A stretch of 64,000 nt of DNA, taken from contig CM019063.1 of the NCBI GenBank assembly GCA_009667805.1, positions 60,682,881 through 60,746,880 on the forward strand, read 5' to 3'. This DNA is from Leptobrachium leishanense. Lineage: Eukaryota; Chordata; Amphibia; Anura; Megophryidae. The position numbers and the translations under genes are program-made. The notes beneath the pieces are model-generated. The model had not been told where the DNA came from, searched no databases, and saw only the letters and a program-made list of their open reading frames with translations. The stretch's first letter is position 1. Every line of letters starts with the position of its first letter. This document shows positions 1 to 9,197 of the stretch, piece by piece.

Positions 1-226
1 CCTCAGACTCGGTGGTGTCCCAGCTTCCCGGGCCGGAGGTCCGTTTGGGACGAGACGAGGTCCACTGAACAGGAAATCCTGCTTGGCGCCTGCAGATGTC
101 AGCTCACCTTCAACAGACGCCTAACCAACGGGATCACTCGCACCTGCAGTCAACTGCTACAGTGTTCAGCAGCCGTTGCCTATGCCGGCAAAGGGCCCGT
201 ATCCCGGCTATCGAGCCCCCAAGAAA
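1..226 (-). other. Endogenous retrovirus leader with primer-binding site (antisense)
   Basis: Read on the minus strand, the sequence just outside the LTR edge is TGGGGGCTCG followed by a GCCGGGAT-type block (about 201-222). This resembles the tRNA-Pro primer-binding site of gammaretrovirus-like elements, with about 3 extra bases in the middle. The rest would be the untranslated leader running out of the window to the left. No gag reading frame is visible inside the window. The family assignment rests only on the LTR signals and this site. Confidence 0.5.
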
Positions 227-900
227 TGTAACCGGAATCACTAGGTTCACTTCAGGACGGCGCCGGACCGGACACAAGCAAGGATTGTCTGAACACGAGT
301 CTCTTCAGGAAAGGAAAACTTTATTGTGTCGTCACACAAATGCTCACACAGGATTGAATCGCAAAGAGTGAGCCCCGTCTCCCCCCCGACAAGGGGTTTT
401 ATACCCCAAATACATAATTAGGTACATCCCAATTAGCCCACCTCCCGATGACACTTTATTCCACCCCACGTGGGTTAATACCTCCCAATTTTAGTACAAA
501 GGCATTCCATACATTGACCGTAAATTGGCAAACTTCATGTTAGTCTGACAGTTTGTGATTTGCTGCCGCACTCAATCCGGGCCGTGCCCACCTCCCTAAA
601 GGCTATGTTTATTTATTACAGATAAAGCATGGTCTGGTTTCTACGCTCTCTTTGTCTCTCTGTAGACCTCGGTGACCTTGCAGTATCCATTTGTCATCCT
701 GTCTCTCCGTGCCAAGAGCTGGCCGCATTTTCCCTTTGTTTTATTGCTTCTCTGTTAATCTACCACATTCCTAAGATTCTATGTAAGCTTCATTCTAGTG
801 TCTAGTGAAATCTATCTAGTTATTTGCAAGTGAACCAATATTCTGAACAAGATGGCCGCTTGGCTCATAATAGCGACCATCTTCCAGCCTAATTCCACTT
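227..900 (-). repeat. Retroviral-type LTR, antisense
   Basis: Minus-strand signals occur in the order expected of a U3-R-U5 LTR. There is an AAGATGGCCGC (YY1-like) site near 848-860 at the U3 start, a TATAAAA box at 397-403, an AATAAA polyadenylation signal at 320-325, and a TG/CA edge at 227 followed by the primer-binding site. The left edge is firm; the right edge near 900 is estimated from the start of the next repeat. It is probably the 5' LTR of an old endogenous retrovirus whose body lies outside the window. Confidence 0.55.
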
Positions 901-904
901 CAAA

Positions 905-1797
905 ATGACACAAAAACCGCAGAAAAACCAGCACTCCAGGGATTCTCAAAGTTTTCCTTTATTCATTCCATAAAAAGTCAACGTTTCGGCTCACAATAAT
1001 GAGCCTTCCTCAGGACATACATGTACACACAATGACATACATCGTTTAAATAGATCCTGTAATCAATGTACAAACAAAGTTCCTAATCACTCACCACCTG
1101 GTGTATCGCAATCCCGGCGTGTCTTTCGTGTTACTGCGCATGAGCCGACTCCCGGTGCCTCCTTCTGACATCACACCAGTTGCCCAGGCGACGCCAGCGT
1201 GTATACACAGCGCAATACTTCCAACGCTGGTTACCTGCACCTCTCTGTTACCGGGGGTGAGAGCTAGAAAAATAAAATCAAAAATGCCACCACCTACTAC
1301 CCTCAGCCATAATATCGGAAAACAACCCCTAACAACAGTAAACGCTGGTTTATACTGAACTGTCAACACTAAGATCCTGTCACTGCTTAGGCTTAAAACA
1401 TCAGTAATCAGTCTACAAAAAGACTGAATACATACTCCTCTCATTGAGTCCATTAGGGTGGACTGTGTCCAACCTATGGATCCAGTGAGCCTCCCTCTGA
1501 AGGAGTATCAGTGCCCTATCCCCACCTCTTCTTAATGGAGGAATGTGATCGATTGCTATAAATTTAAGAGAAGATAAAGGATGACCAGACTCCAAAAAAT
1601 GCCTTGCTACTGGCTTATCAGACTTTCCGTCTCTATACGCTATCCTAATGTTCGATCTATGGGTGCGTATTCTTTCACACAGTGGGGTGACTGTTTTCCC
1701 CACATACATTAAGCCACACGAACATGAGATTTTATAGACCACATACTCCGTCCTACAAGTGATAGTATGCCGTATAAAATAACGTTTCCCCGTATGG
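905..1797 (-). mobile_element. Penelope-like element, 3' part (PLE4)
   Basis: The minus strand carries a GIY-YIG endonuclease reading frame (1413-1847), then about 500 bp of 3' non-coding sequence ending near 905. The terminal part (about 965-1022) reads, on minus, CCUGAGGA, a GC-rich stem, then GAAAC. This is the layout of the hammerhead-like motif known from PLE termini, although the third helix is not convincing here. The reverse transcriptase portion is missing, so this is a 5'-truncated insertion. Its inner half is duplicated head-to-head on the plus strand. Confidence 0.7.
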
Positions 1798-1847
1798 GGA
1801 TGTCGGAACTCCTTGGCCATACGGGGAAACGTTATTTTATACGGCAT
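1413..1847 (-). pseudogene. PLE GIY-YIG endonuclease fragment, left arm
   Basis: The reading frame of about 144 residues contains VVYKISC followed by GLMYVGKT, the GIY-YIG core of Penelope-like elements. It then has an arginine-rich helix (LCERIRTHRSNIRI), an [16 protein letters not shown] segment and a C-terminal GLNE motif typical of PLE C-termini. In an intact PLE this domain follows a reverse transcriptase and nicks the target DNA. The first 20 residues come from the palindrome centre, so the start codon is fortuitous. It is a truncated remnant with an otherwise intact frame. Confidence 0.8.
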
Positions 1848-2201
1848 ACTATCACTTGTAGGACGGAGTATGTGGTCTATAAAATCTCATGTCCATGTGG
1901 CTTAATGTATGTGGGGAAAACAGTCACCCCACTGTGTGAAAGAATACGCAACCATAGATCGAACATTAGGATAGCGTATAGAGACGGAAAGTCTGATAAG
2001 CCAGTAGCAAGGCATTTTTTGGAGTCTGCTATAAATTTAAGAGAAGATAAAGGATGACCAATCGATCACATTCCTCCATTAAGAAGAGGTGGGGATAGGG
2101 CACTGATACTCCTTCAGAGGGAGGCTCACTGGATCCATAGGTTGGACACAGTCCACCCTAATGGACTCAATGAGAGGAGTATGTATTCAGTCTTTTTGTA
2201 G
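1816..2201 (+). pseudogene. PLE GIY-YIG endonuclease fragment, inverted right arm
   Basis: This is the mirror copy of the minus-strand GIY-YIG frame (TEYVVYKISCPCGLMYVGKT). It runs in frame to about 2027, where a 32-bp segment (2028-2059) is present in the reverse orientation relative to the left arm. That changes the protein to a short wrong tail and a stop at 2057. After the inverted block the homology resumes and reaches the same terminal codons near 2201. It has no independent start or promoter and is a duplicated fragment. Confidence 0.75.
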
Positions 2202-2332
2202 ACTGATTACTGATGTTTTAAGCCTAAACAGTGACAGGATCTTAGTGTTGACAGTTCAGTATAAACCAGCGTTTACTGTTGTTAGGGGTTGTTTTCCGAT
2301 ATTATGGCTGAGGGTAGTAGGTGGTGGCATTT

Positions 2333-3060
2333 CCCTTCTTCACAGCGCTTAGCCAGAACTTGAGGGAGTGCCCCTGGGAGGTCTCCAACAATCAGACACG
2401 AGTGCAAGGAAGAGTAATAATATTTTATTTGAGATGAAGATTAGTTCATATATGAAATCCGGGGTCAAGTCCAGGCAGAACGCGTGGGAAAGTAGTTCTT
2501 TTATTTTTGCAGAGAGAACAGAGTTCCTTTAGGACCCCTACACTATAAATCTTGTATTCAGGTGTTCAATCATACCTTTCCTTGTTAAGGCACAATAAAT
2601 AGAAATCTTGGTGAGTTCCCACATGTAACAGATCTGTGCCTGGACAGGGTCACATCTGCCAAATTCTGCAAAGGCACAGGCACTCAACCACCAACACCAT
2701 TTGCATACAATCAAGTAGATAGCTGCACAGATCAGATAACTACACAGGACCTTCAAACAATGAAGAATGGGGGAAGGAGAAAGCAGGGTAAACAAAAGGA
2801 ATTTCTTACAGAAAGAACTTACACAATAGAGAGAGCAGGTACTAATACAGAGATCTACACTATACAGGGAAGAGTTAGATGACTGAGGGAATGTACGCAA
2901 AATACACAACAAGAGACTATACAATAAATACACAAGGGAATAACAAACAGACATCAGAAATCTTTAGTTAACTGGCAGATATATAAAATAGTGAAAAACA
3001 AATATATTTAAAAGGTCCACCAGTTCCTCCAATAGTCTCTTTCACGGGCCATAGTCTGTC
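2333..3060 (-). repeat. LTR-like repeat, unclassified
   Basis: No protein similarity was recognised. On minus there is an AATAAAATATT signal near 2420-2430 followed by a GT-rich stretch, and upstream a TTTATAG-like box near 2545. This is weak support for a solo LTR or LTR fragment. The 138-residue minus frame at 2538-2954 has no recognisable domain and I do not call it a gene. Confidence 0.25.
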
Positions 3061-3554
3061 GGCAGGAGGCTAGCGCACAGCCCCCTCCACGTTGCACAAC
3101 GACACCGTGTTCTGTCACACCACACTTTGGGCCTTTTTCCCATCTTTGCGCTAAAATTGGGAAGCTAATGGGGATAATCTGCGCCTTCAGGTTTCCCCCT
3201 AGCGTTTCTGTTTTAGTGTGAGATTCCGGGACAGGTGCTACCTTGGCACCTTGCCCTGGAATGCAGCGCTAACCTCTGACATACTCGTGGTAGCACTTCC
3301 AGGTTTGCATGTTTTAAAGGCAGACTAACAAAGCACGCATTTCCCTTTAAATAAATATTATTCTTTATGTGTTACTGGGTGCATCCATTTTGTTATCTTT
3401 AGTGCTGTAAACTGCTGCGCCCGCCAATATTTTTACCTCACTTGATCCTCATTTTGTGGTTTTTGCCGTATAATGGAGTCTATGGCTCTGGCAGCCAACT
3501 CACATGATTGTATTGTGTGGGATGTATTCAAAGGACATCACCGAGGGTAGACTA
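3061..3554. other. Unannotated spacer
   Basis: Mixed-composition sequence with no ORF of note, no clear terminal repeats and no recognised domain. A short imperfect palindrome around GCGCTAAAATTGGGAAGC is visible near 3150 but nothing else. Its edges are the LTR-like repeat on the left and a MITE on the right. Confidence 0.3.
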
Positions 3555-3557
3555 GAA

Positions 3558-4265
3558 GGCCCCTATTACATTCTTCGCGCAATTTCGTGCGCGCAGCGCA
3601 ATTTTTTTGCGCGCATCATCCGGCGTTATCGCGCAAAACTTAACGGAGTATTCCGATCCGAACGCATTTTCTCATCCGTCCGAAAATAACGTTCGTAAAA
3701 ACGACACGCAAAACGAAGAGTAATACGCGCGCAGTAATGTAGCGCACATAAATCAGTATGCGGACTGTTTTTTTTCGCCGGATTCAGCCAATCAGAATTT
3801 AGAACCTTAATTGACATCAACTTAAGTTTTTGCGCCTGTCAAAGTAAATCTGAGTATACATGCTGCAGCAATAAAAAAAATATGCATGAATTCACAATTT
3901 TATTGTTTGGGTATGTGTAGAATGTGTAACTATACTGTGCTCTATATTTTTTTTTCCTGCTGGTGTTTTTCGTTTCGGCCAGAACGTTCCGATTTGCAGT
4001 TACCACCAGCTTTTCAAAGACGTTAAAATTATGCGCGCAAACGTTGTTAGTAAAAAGGTGCGCATCGATTGTAATACCATCCACATACCAGCGCACGAAC
4101 GAATTTGCAATCACAATGTTAAGTATGGGATGCGCACAGTTCATTACACTTGAGCAGGTCCATCCGCGTTAAATGATAATGCGCATCGTTTGCGCGAATG
4201 TTGTAATACGACGTTCTGCGCAAAGGGTTTTGCCACTCGCGCAAATGAGGAATGTAATAGGGGCC
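3558..4265. mobile_element. CpG-rich MITE, copy 1
   Basis: The ends are perfect inverted repeats, GGCCCCTATTAC at 3558 and its complement ending at 4265, flanked by GAA on both sides (3555-3557, 4266-4268). A 3-bp duplication and GG(G)CC termini fit the PIF/Harbinger superfamily. The interior is rich in GCGCGCA and CGCAAA words and has no transposase. Other copies lie at 34541-42914 (split) and 43194-43885. Short ORFs inside are not conserved in frame and are not genes. Confidence 0.7.
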
Positions 4266-4268
4266 GAA

Positions 4269-4915
4269 GACTTTTATGCACTCTGTCTTAGCTCAGGTAG
4301 CCTAGACAACAGTAGCCTAATCTCCACATTCCATCCTCCATCTCATTAACTGGTAAATATTGTAGATTAAATAAACAAGAGTCACAAAGCAAGTTTTTGG
4401 TAAATGTTGCATCATGGGAAATATCCAGAATATGGAACCCAGAGATAAAACACTTAATTTTTTTCCTTTTTACATGCAATTACTTTAGAGAAAGAAAAAA
4501 ACAGCAGCGTGTATTTTATAAAAGTGGTTTTATTTGTAATGCACAAGTAATCTAGTTAACGGCGTTTGAAAGTGGTAGTGGCCTTTTAAGGACCAGTGCA
4601 ATTTTTTCCACTTTTTGCTGTGGACATGGTCACCTGTAATTATCTGTTTATTTATTTCAAATGCTGTACTGTTCTGTAAATGACAGAAAGAGCTTATTAT
4701 TGTTCTATATAGATTCGTATATAATTAATTTTTATGTAAAAAATAAAGAAAAATAACATAAAACACATATTTCACAGTTTCATTTTGAACACTGATATGT
4801 ACTGAGTATAAGAATACCAGGAATACCTTTATATATATATTTTTTTTATACCCCATATAGCGCAAGAGACGTACTGTTGTTTTCATGCTAAACATTTGTG
4901 ATGTTTAGGCCGGTT
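4269..4915. other. Unannotated AT-rich spacer
   Basis: A/T-rich sequence with a TATATATATAT run near 4830. No ORF, terminal repeats or recognised repeat were found. Confidence 0.3.
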
Positions 4916-4916
4916 T

Positions 4917-6292
4917 TAGACGAGCGTTTTTAAGAATGGAAGGAACATCCGTGAGAGTGGATGTTCCTTCCACTCTGACACCTGTCTGGCCACATCACTG
5001 AGCGCAGTTTGTTAGCTTTGCAGCCCCGTCGAACGTGCGTCGTAGCAAGTGGTGGAAGTACCAGGGTCGCAGCGGTCGCACTTGCGACCGGGCCCTGGCA
5101 TTCCACAACTGGAGGGGGCCCAAGCAGCCGCAGACGGCTCTTCAATTCGCCGCCAGATTCTGGCAATCAGTGCCGGAATCTGGGAGCAGCGCCGCCGGCC
5201 GTTCCTCTCCGTGATCGTGATCCGGCCCCCAAGGGGTTAAAGCCAGCCACTGTTTGGAAGGGCAGGCTGTGCCCTTGCTAACGGTGCCTGACTTTAACAG
5301 CTGGCCCCCGGCGATCAGGAGGGAGAGAGATCCGAAGGACCTCCCCCCTCCCTTCCAGGCACCTTCTCCGCACTCACGTGAAATAGATGTCATCGAACCA
5401 GCGCAATGACATCTATTGGCCCCACCGGGGTCCCGGAGTGCCGGGCTGAAATCCAAGATGTCAGCCCGCACCGGGGGGGCTCAGCAACCGGCCGATTGCT
5501 GCGTCCTGTGCTAGGACGCGCTCAGCGCGTCCATAGCACAGGAGGTGCACTTGGCAGGACGCACTGAGCGTGTCCTTAGCAGCCAAGTGGTTAAGCACCA
5601 CTGACGTACATAGTACGTCCTTGGGAAAATTCCCCTTAAGGACTAAGGATGTACTATGTACGTCATGGTCCATTAACCCCTCTCCCTCCCTATACTCACC
5701 TTTCCGTCATGGGTCCCACACTGAAATGACTTTGATGAAGTCTGCGCAGCGTTTTTATAGGCCTCAGCATCGCGATGACCGTGTGCGATGATGTCACTTT
5801 CAGGCTTTTACCTGCACCTGAAGGGGGAACCTGAAAGGGGAGGGTGGGTCCTTTGGATTCTCCCCCCCCCCCAAATGGCTAGGGTTACAAAAAAAAGAAA
5901 AGGTACCGCTGGAGAGGGGAGAGTCTGTCCTTTTCAGTGGTACCTCTCTTAGGTTCTGGATCACGATTCAAACCCGGAAGTGGCTGACATCTTGGATGTC
6001 AGCCAGTGCTCCGGGTCACCTCCCACCCACTGACTTTGCCGTATGTGCGATGACGTCAATCAGACAGTTAACCCCCTAGTTGCCAGGTGGAGCTGGGGAT
6101 CCTTTGGATCCCTGTATCTCCTGATCCTTGGCAGCTAGAAAGCCATGTTTGGTATCATTGGAAATGTCTGACCATGGCCGCTCCAATGATACCAAACATG
6201 AACAGGTTTAGTGTAACTTATAATTTTTTTTAAAAAAAATTGGGTGTATAATTAAATAGGACTTCAATTCAGGTTTAAAACATTTTAAAGAT
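4917..6292 (-). mobile_element. Serial-hairpin element, copy 1 (piggyBac-like family)
   Basis: At least ten separate palindromes follow one another: 4938-4971, 5053-5105, 5153-5181, 5236-5298, 5382-5417, 5442-5468, 5504-5543, 5550-5587, 5600-5668 and 6143-6200. Three share sequence with palindromes of the copy at 30997-31943 but in reverse order, so this copy is in minus orientation. Its right end matches the terminal fragment at 43078-43168. No coding sequence is visible. Family placement comes from the other copy, which sits at TTAA. The left boundary is approximate. Confidence 0.55.
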
Positions 6293-6498
6293 GTATGGTA
6301 GCGCGCAGGCAAATTGTGGGAGATGTGGCGAGGATAATGCAGATTTTCCTGCTTTTATGGTGGTCTTGTCCAGTGATACAGCCTGTCTGGCTTAATTATG
6401 TCCAGAATTTGAATACTCTTGTGGGCAGGGCCGGCCCAAGCTATTGTGCTGCCTGGGGCGATGGATGAAATGCTGCCCCCCCAAGAAAAACAACACGT

Positions 6499-6696
6499 GA
6501 CATGTATGAGCGTATCAGAGCTCCACAACAATAAAAAAAATCACAGTAATGTGCAGTGTGTATGAGCATATCACAGAGCTCCACAGCAATAAAACTCACA
6601 GTAATGTGCAGTGTGTATGAGCGTATCACAGAGCTCCACAGCAATAAAACTCACAGTAATGTGCAGTGTGTATGAGCGTATCACAGAGGACCACAT
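6499..6696. repeat. Tandem repeat, ~62-bp unit, about 3 copies
   Basis: The unit begins GTATGAGCGTATCACAGAGC and includes CAATAAAACTCACAGTAATG. It repeats a little over three times with few differences. It lies in the left subterminal part of the hAT-3 element and has no coding potential. Confidence 0.8.
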
Positions 6697-6902
6697 ATAC
6701 TACATACATACAGCAGCCTCATTCTCCATGTACCCTGTGTATTTATATAGAGAATGAGGCTGTATATACACTATATTGCCAAAAGTATTCGCTCGCCCAT
6801 CCAAATAATCAGAATCAGGTGTTCCAATCACTTTCATGGCCACAGGTATATAAAATCAAGCACCTAGGCATGCAGACTGTTTTTACAAACATTTGTGAAA
6901 GA

Positions 6903-8162
6903 ATGGGTCGCTCTCAGGAGCTCAGTGAATTCCAGCGTGGAACTGTGATAGGATGCCACCTGTGCAACAAATCCACTCTGCACCCACAGGATAGTGGGCC
7001 ACGCAGTGGATCGTCCAGCAAGCAGGAACCAGGTAAATGCAGACACAGCAATGATGGAAATACTTGTAAGTACAGCAGAGCAGATAAATAAGGTAATCGG
7101 AACCAAAACAATGAGGGAGCTCTCAGGACCTCTGACAACAGGAAGGGGAATAAACAAAATGGAAGAGTGAAGATGGTAGGGCGTGATCAGGTATTTATGC
7201 AAAACTCAGGTTCAGACACAGGAGTTAACCCTTAAGTGGAAAGGAGGTATGGAGAGCTAATGACCCAGGCTGGCCACAGCAGGCTCTAAGGACTGGGGCA
7301 TGACAGTAGGGCACGTAAACTGACAGAGCGGGGTCAGCGGATTCTAAGGCGCATAGTGCGAAGAGGTCGCCAACTTTCTGCAGAGTTAATCGCTACAGAC
7401 CTCCAAACTTCATATGGCCTTCAGATTAGCTCAAGGACAGTGCGCAGAGAGCTTCATGGAATGGGTTTCCATGACAGAGCAGCTGCATCCGAGCCATACA
7501 TCACCAAGTGCAATGCAAAGCGTCGGATGCAGTGGTGTAAAGCACGCCGCCACTGGACTCTAGAGCAGTGGAGATGCGTTCTCGGGAATGACGAATCGCG
7601 CTTCTCCATCTGGCAATCTGATGGACGAGTCTGGGTTTGGCGGTTGCCAGGAGAACGGTACTTGTCTGACTGCATTGTGCCAAGTGTAAAGTTTGGTGTA
7701 GGGGGGATTATGGTGTGGGGTTGTTTTTCAAGAGCTGGGCTTGGCCCCTTAGTTCCAGTGAAAGGAACTCTGAATGCTTCAGCATACCAAGACATTTTGG
7801 ACAATTCCATGCTGCCAACTTTGTGGGAACAGTTTGGAGCTGGCCCCTTCCTCTTCCAACATGACTGTGCACCAGTGCACAAAGCAAGGTCCACAAAGAC
7901 ATGGATGACAGAGTCTGGTGTGGATGAACTTGACTGGTCTGCACAGAGTCCTGACCTCAACCCGATAGAACACCTTTGGGATGAATTAGAGCGGAGACTG
8001 AGAGCCAGGCCTTCTCGTCCAACATCAGTGTGTGACCTCACAAATGCGCTTCTAGAAGAATGGTCAAATATTCCCATAAACACACTCCTAAACCTTGTGG
8101 ACAGCCTTCCCAGAAGAGTTAAAGCTGTTATAGCTGCAAAGGGTGGACCGACGTCATATTGA
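6903..8162 (+). pseudogene. Tc1-like DD34E transposase, broken
   Basis: It starts at 6903 with MGRSQELSEFQRGTVIG, the usual N-terminus of a fish/frog Tc1 transposase. Around 6970 the helix-turn-helix coding sequence gives way to unrelated DNA and resumes at about 7308 with [12 protein letters not shown] sequence. From 7356 the frame is open for 268 residues. The first catalytic Asp is in NDESRFS, the second in QHDCAPVHK and the Glu in [11 protein letters not shown], with 34 residues between the last two (DD34E). The normal WSDE is GNDE here. Without the paired-type DNA-binding domain it cannot be active. Confidence 0.9.
6975..7307. other. Foreign segment replacing part of the Tc1-1 transposase
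   Basis: Between CTGTGCAACAAATCCA (transposase) and GGCACGTAAACTGACAGAG (transposase) lies about 330 bp of unrelated sequence ending in GGGGCATGACAGTAG. The expected coding segment is missing, so this is a replacement or an insertion plus deletion rather than a clean insertion. Its origin is unknown. Confidence 0.6.
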
Positions 8163-8479
8163 ACCCTATGGATTAGGAATGGGATGTCAATTAAGTTCAT
8201 ATGCGAGTCCAGGCGGGTGAGTGAATACTTTTGGCAATATAGTGTATGTTTTCTGTGTATTACTACCTATATACAGCCTCATTCTCTATATGAATACACA
8301 GACCCCAGATACGGTACCTTGTCCGGTCAGCTGGTCTTGTCCTGGGGAAGGCTGGTGCTGCGGTCGGTCAGAAGGAGCCAGGAGGGATGAGCACAAGCTG
8401 CTCCTCCGTGGCCCTGCTCAGTTAGAGTGCCGGTACAGTGACTGACTGCGTCCACACATATGCGGCCGGCCAGGACATG

Positions 8480-9045
8480 GCTCTTACAGACAGAACAGGC
8501 AGGGAGACAGACGGTCTGACAGGACAGACAAGGGGGAGACAGACATAACAGACAGGGGGAGACAGACAGGGGGAAGACAGGACTGGCGGGGGGGAGACAG
8601 GACAGGCGGGGGAGACAGAAAAGGCAGGAGAGACAGGACAAACGGGAAACAGGACAGGCGTGGGGACAGGCCAGGCAGGGGGAGACAGGACAGGCAGAGG
8701 GACAGGCAGGGGGAGACAGGACAGGTGGGGGACAGGACAGGCAGGGGGAGACAGGACAGGAGGGGGAGATAGGAGAGGTGGGGGACAGGACAGGCAGGGG
8801 GAGACAGGAGAGGCAGGGGGAGAGAGGACGAGACGGGGGAGAGGACAGGTGGTCGGGGAGAGGACAGATGGGGGGAGACAGGACAGGCGGGGGAGACAGG
8901 ACAGGTGGGGGAGAGGACAGGCGGGGGAGAGAGAAGACAGGCAGGGGTAGAGAAGACAGGCAGGGGGACATCATGGACAGGCAGGGGGGGAGATCATGGA
9001 CAGGCAAGGTGGAGATCATGGACTAGCAGGGGGAGACACAGCACC
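8480..9045. repeat. Purine-strand minisatellite (GGGGGAGACAGGACAGGC-type)
   Basis: About 560 bp of tandem and irregular copies of GGGGGAGACAGGACAGGC-like units. The plus strand is almost entirely G and A with regular C. Many G-runs of 3-5 are spaced closely enough for G-quadruplex or triplex formation. Long reading frames on both strands here are low-complexity artefacts. Confidence 0.85.
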
Positions 9046-9070
9046 CACACACCCACACTGCCCCTCTCAC

Positions 9071-9197
9071 TGAAGGATGCGATGTCCAGCATCTGCAGGT
9101 CGATCGGCAGCATGCTGGAGAGGCAGGTGCCAGCGTTCAGGCACGAGGGGACCACCCATAACTTGCTGACCAGCGCGCTTCTGGTGATGTCGTACAC
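9071..9197 (-). other. Possible captured host exon (42 codons, GC3-rich)
   Basis: On the minus strand the frame starting VYDITRSALVSKLW and ending LPIDLQMLDIASF has G or C at nearly every third codon position, unlike its surroundings. It ends at TTCA followed by GTGAGA, a good 5' splice donor. Directly upstream is an in-frame TGA four codons away and no convincing acceptor. I do not recognise the protein. It could be a host exon carried inside the hAT-3 element, or a chance open frame in GC-rich DNA. Confidence 0.35.

Larger units (their letters stand above)
1282..2332. repeat. Large inverted repeat (516-bp arms, 18-bp spacer)
   Basis: 1282-1797 and 1816-2332 are reverse complements over their full lengths, apart from scattered substitutions and one 32-bp inverted block. 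The spacer is about 1798-1815. Homology stops abruptly at the outer edge of the right arm (GGCATTT, then unrelated DNA), whereas the left arm continues into the PLE 3' end. The structure is a head-to-head duplication of one PLE tail. Confidence 0.9.
6769..8244 (+). mobile_element. Tc1-like element (Tc1-1)
   Basis: The terminal inverted repeats read CACTATATTGCCAAAAGTAT at both ends and are flanked by TA (6767-6768 and 8245-8246), the Tc1/mariner hallmark. Length is 1476 bp, close to the usual 1.3-1.6 kb. The plus strand holds a degenerate transposase whose N-terminal third is replaced by unrelated DNA. It lies inside the hAT-3 element, so it is younger than that element. Confidence 0.92.

Noticed and set aside
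1..900. Intact retroviral genes next to the LTR
   Set aside because: Only the leader and LTR are inside the window; no gag, pol or env sequence of that element is visible.
2538..2954. 138-residue minus frame in the LTR-like repeat
   Set aside because: Cys/Leu/Ser-rich with no recognisable domain, and it lies in AT-rich repeat DNA.
3839..4144. 101-residue frame in MITE copy 1
   Set aside because: The other MITE copies do not keep this frame, and the element is non-coding.
7454..8200. 248-residue minus frame opposite the Tc1-1 transposase
   Set aside because: It is the antisense shadow of a clear DD34E transposase.
8327..9019. 230-residue Pro/Leu/Ser/Cys-rich minus frame
   Set aside because: It is low-complexity translation of the purine-strand minisatellite, with no domain and no conserved start.
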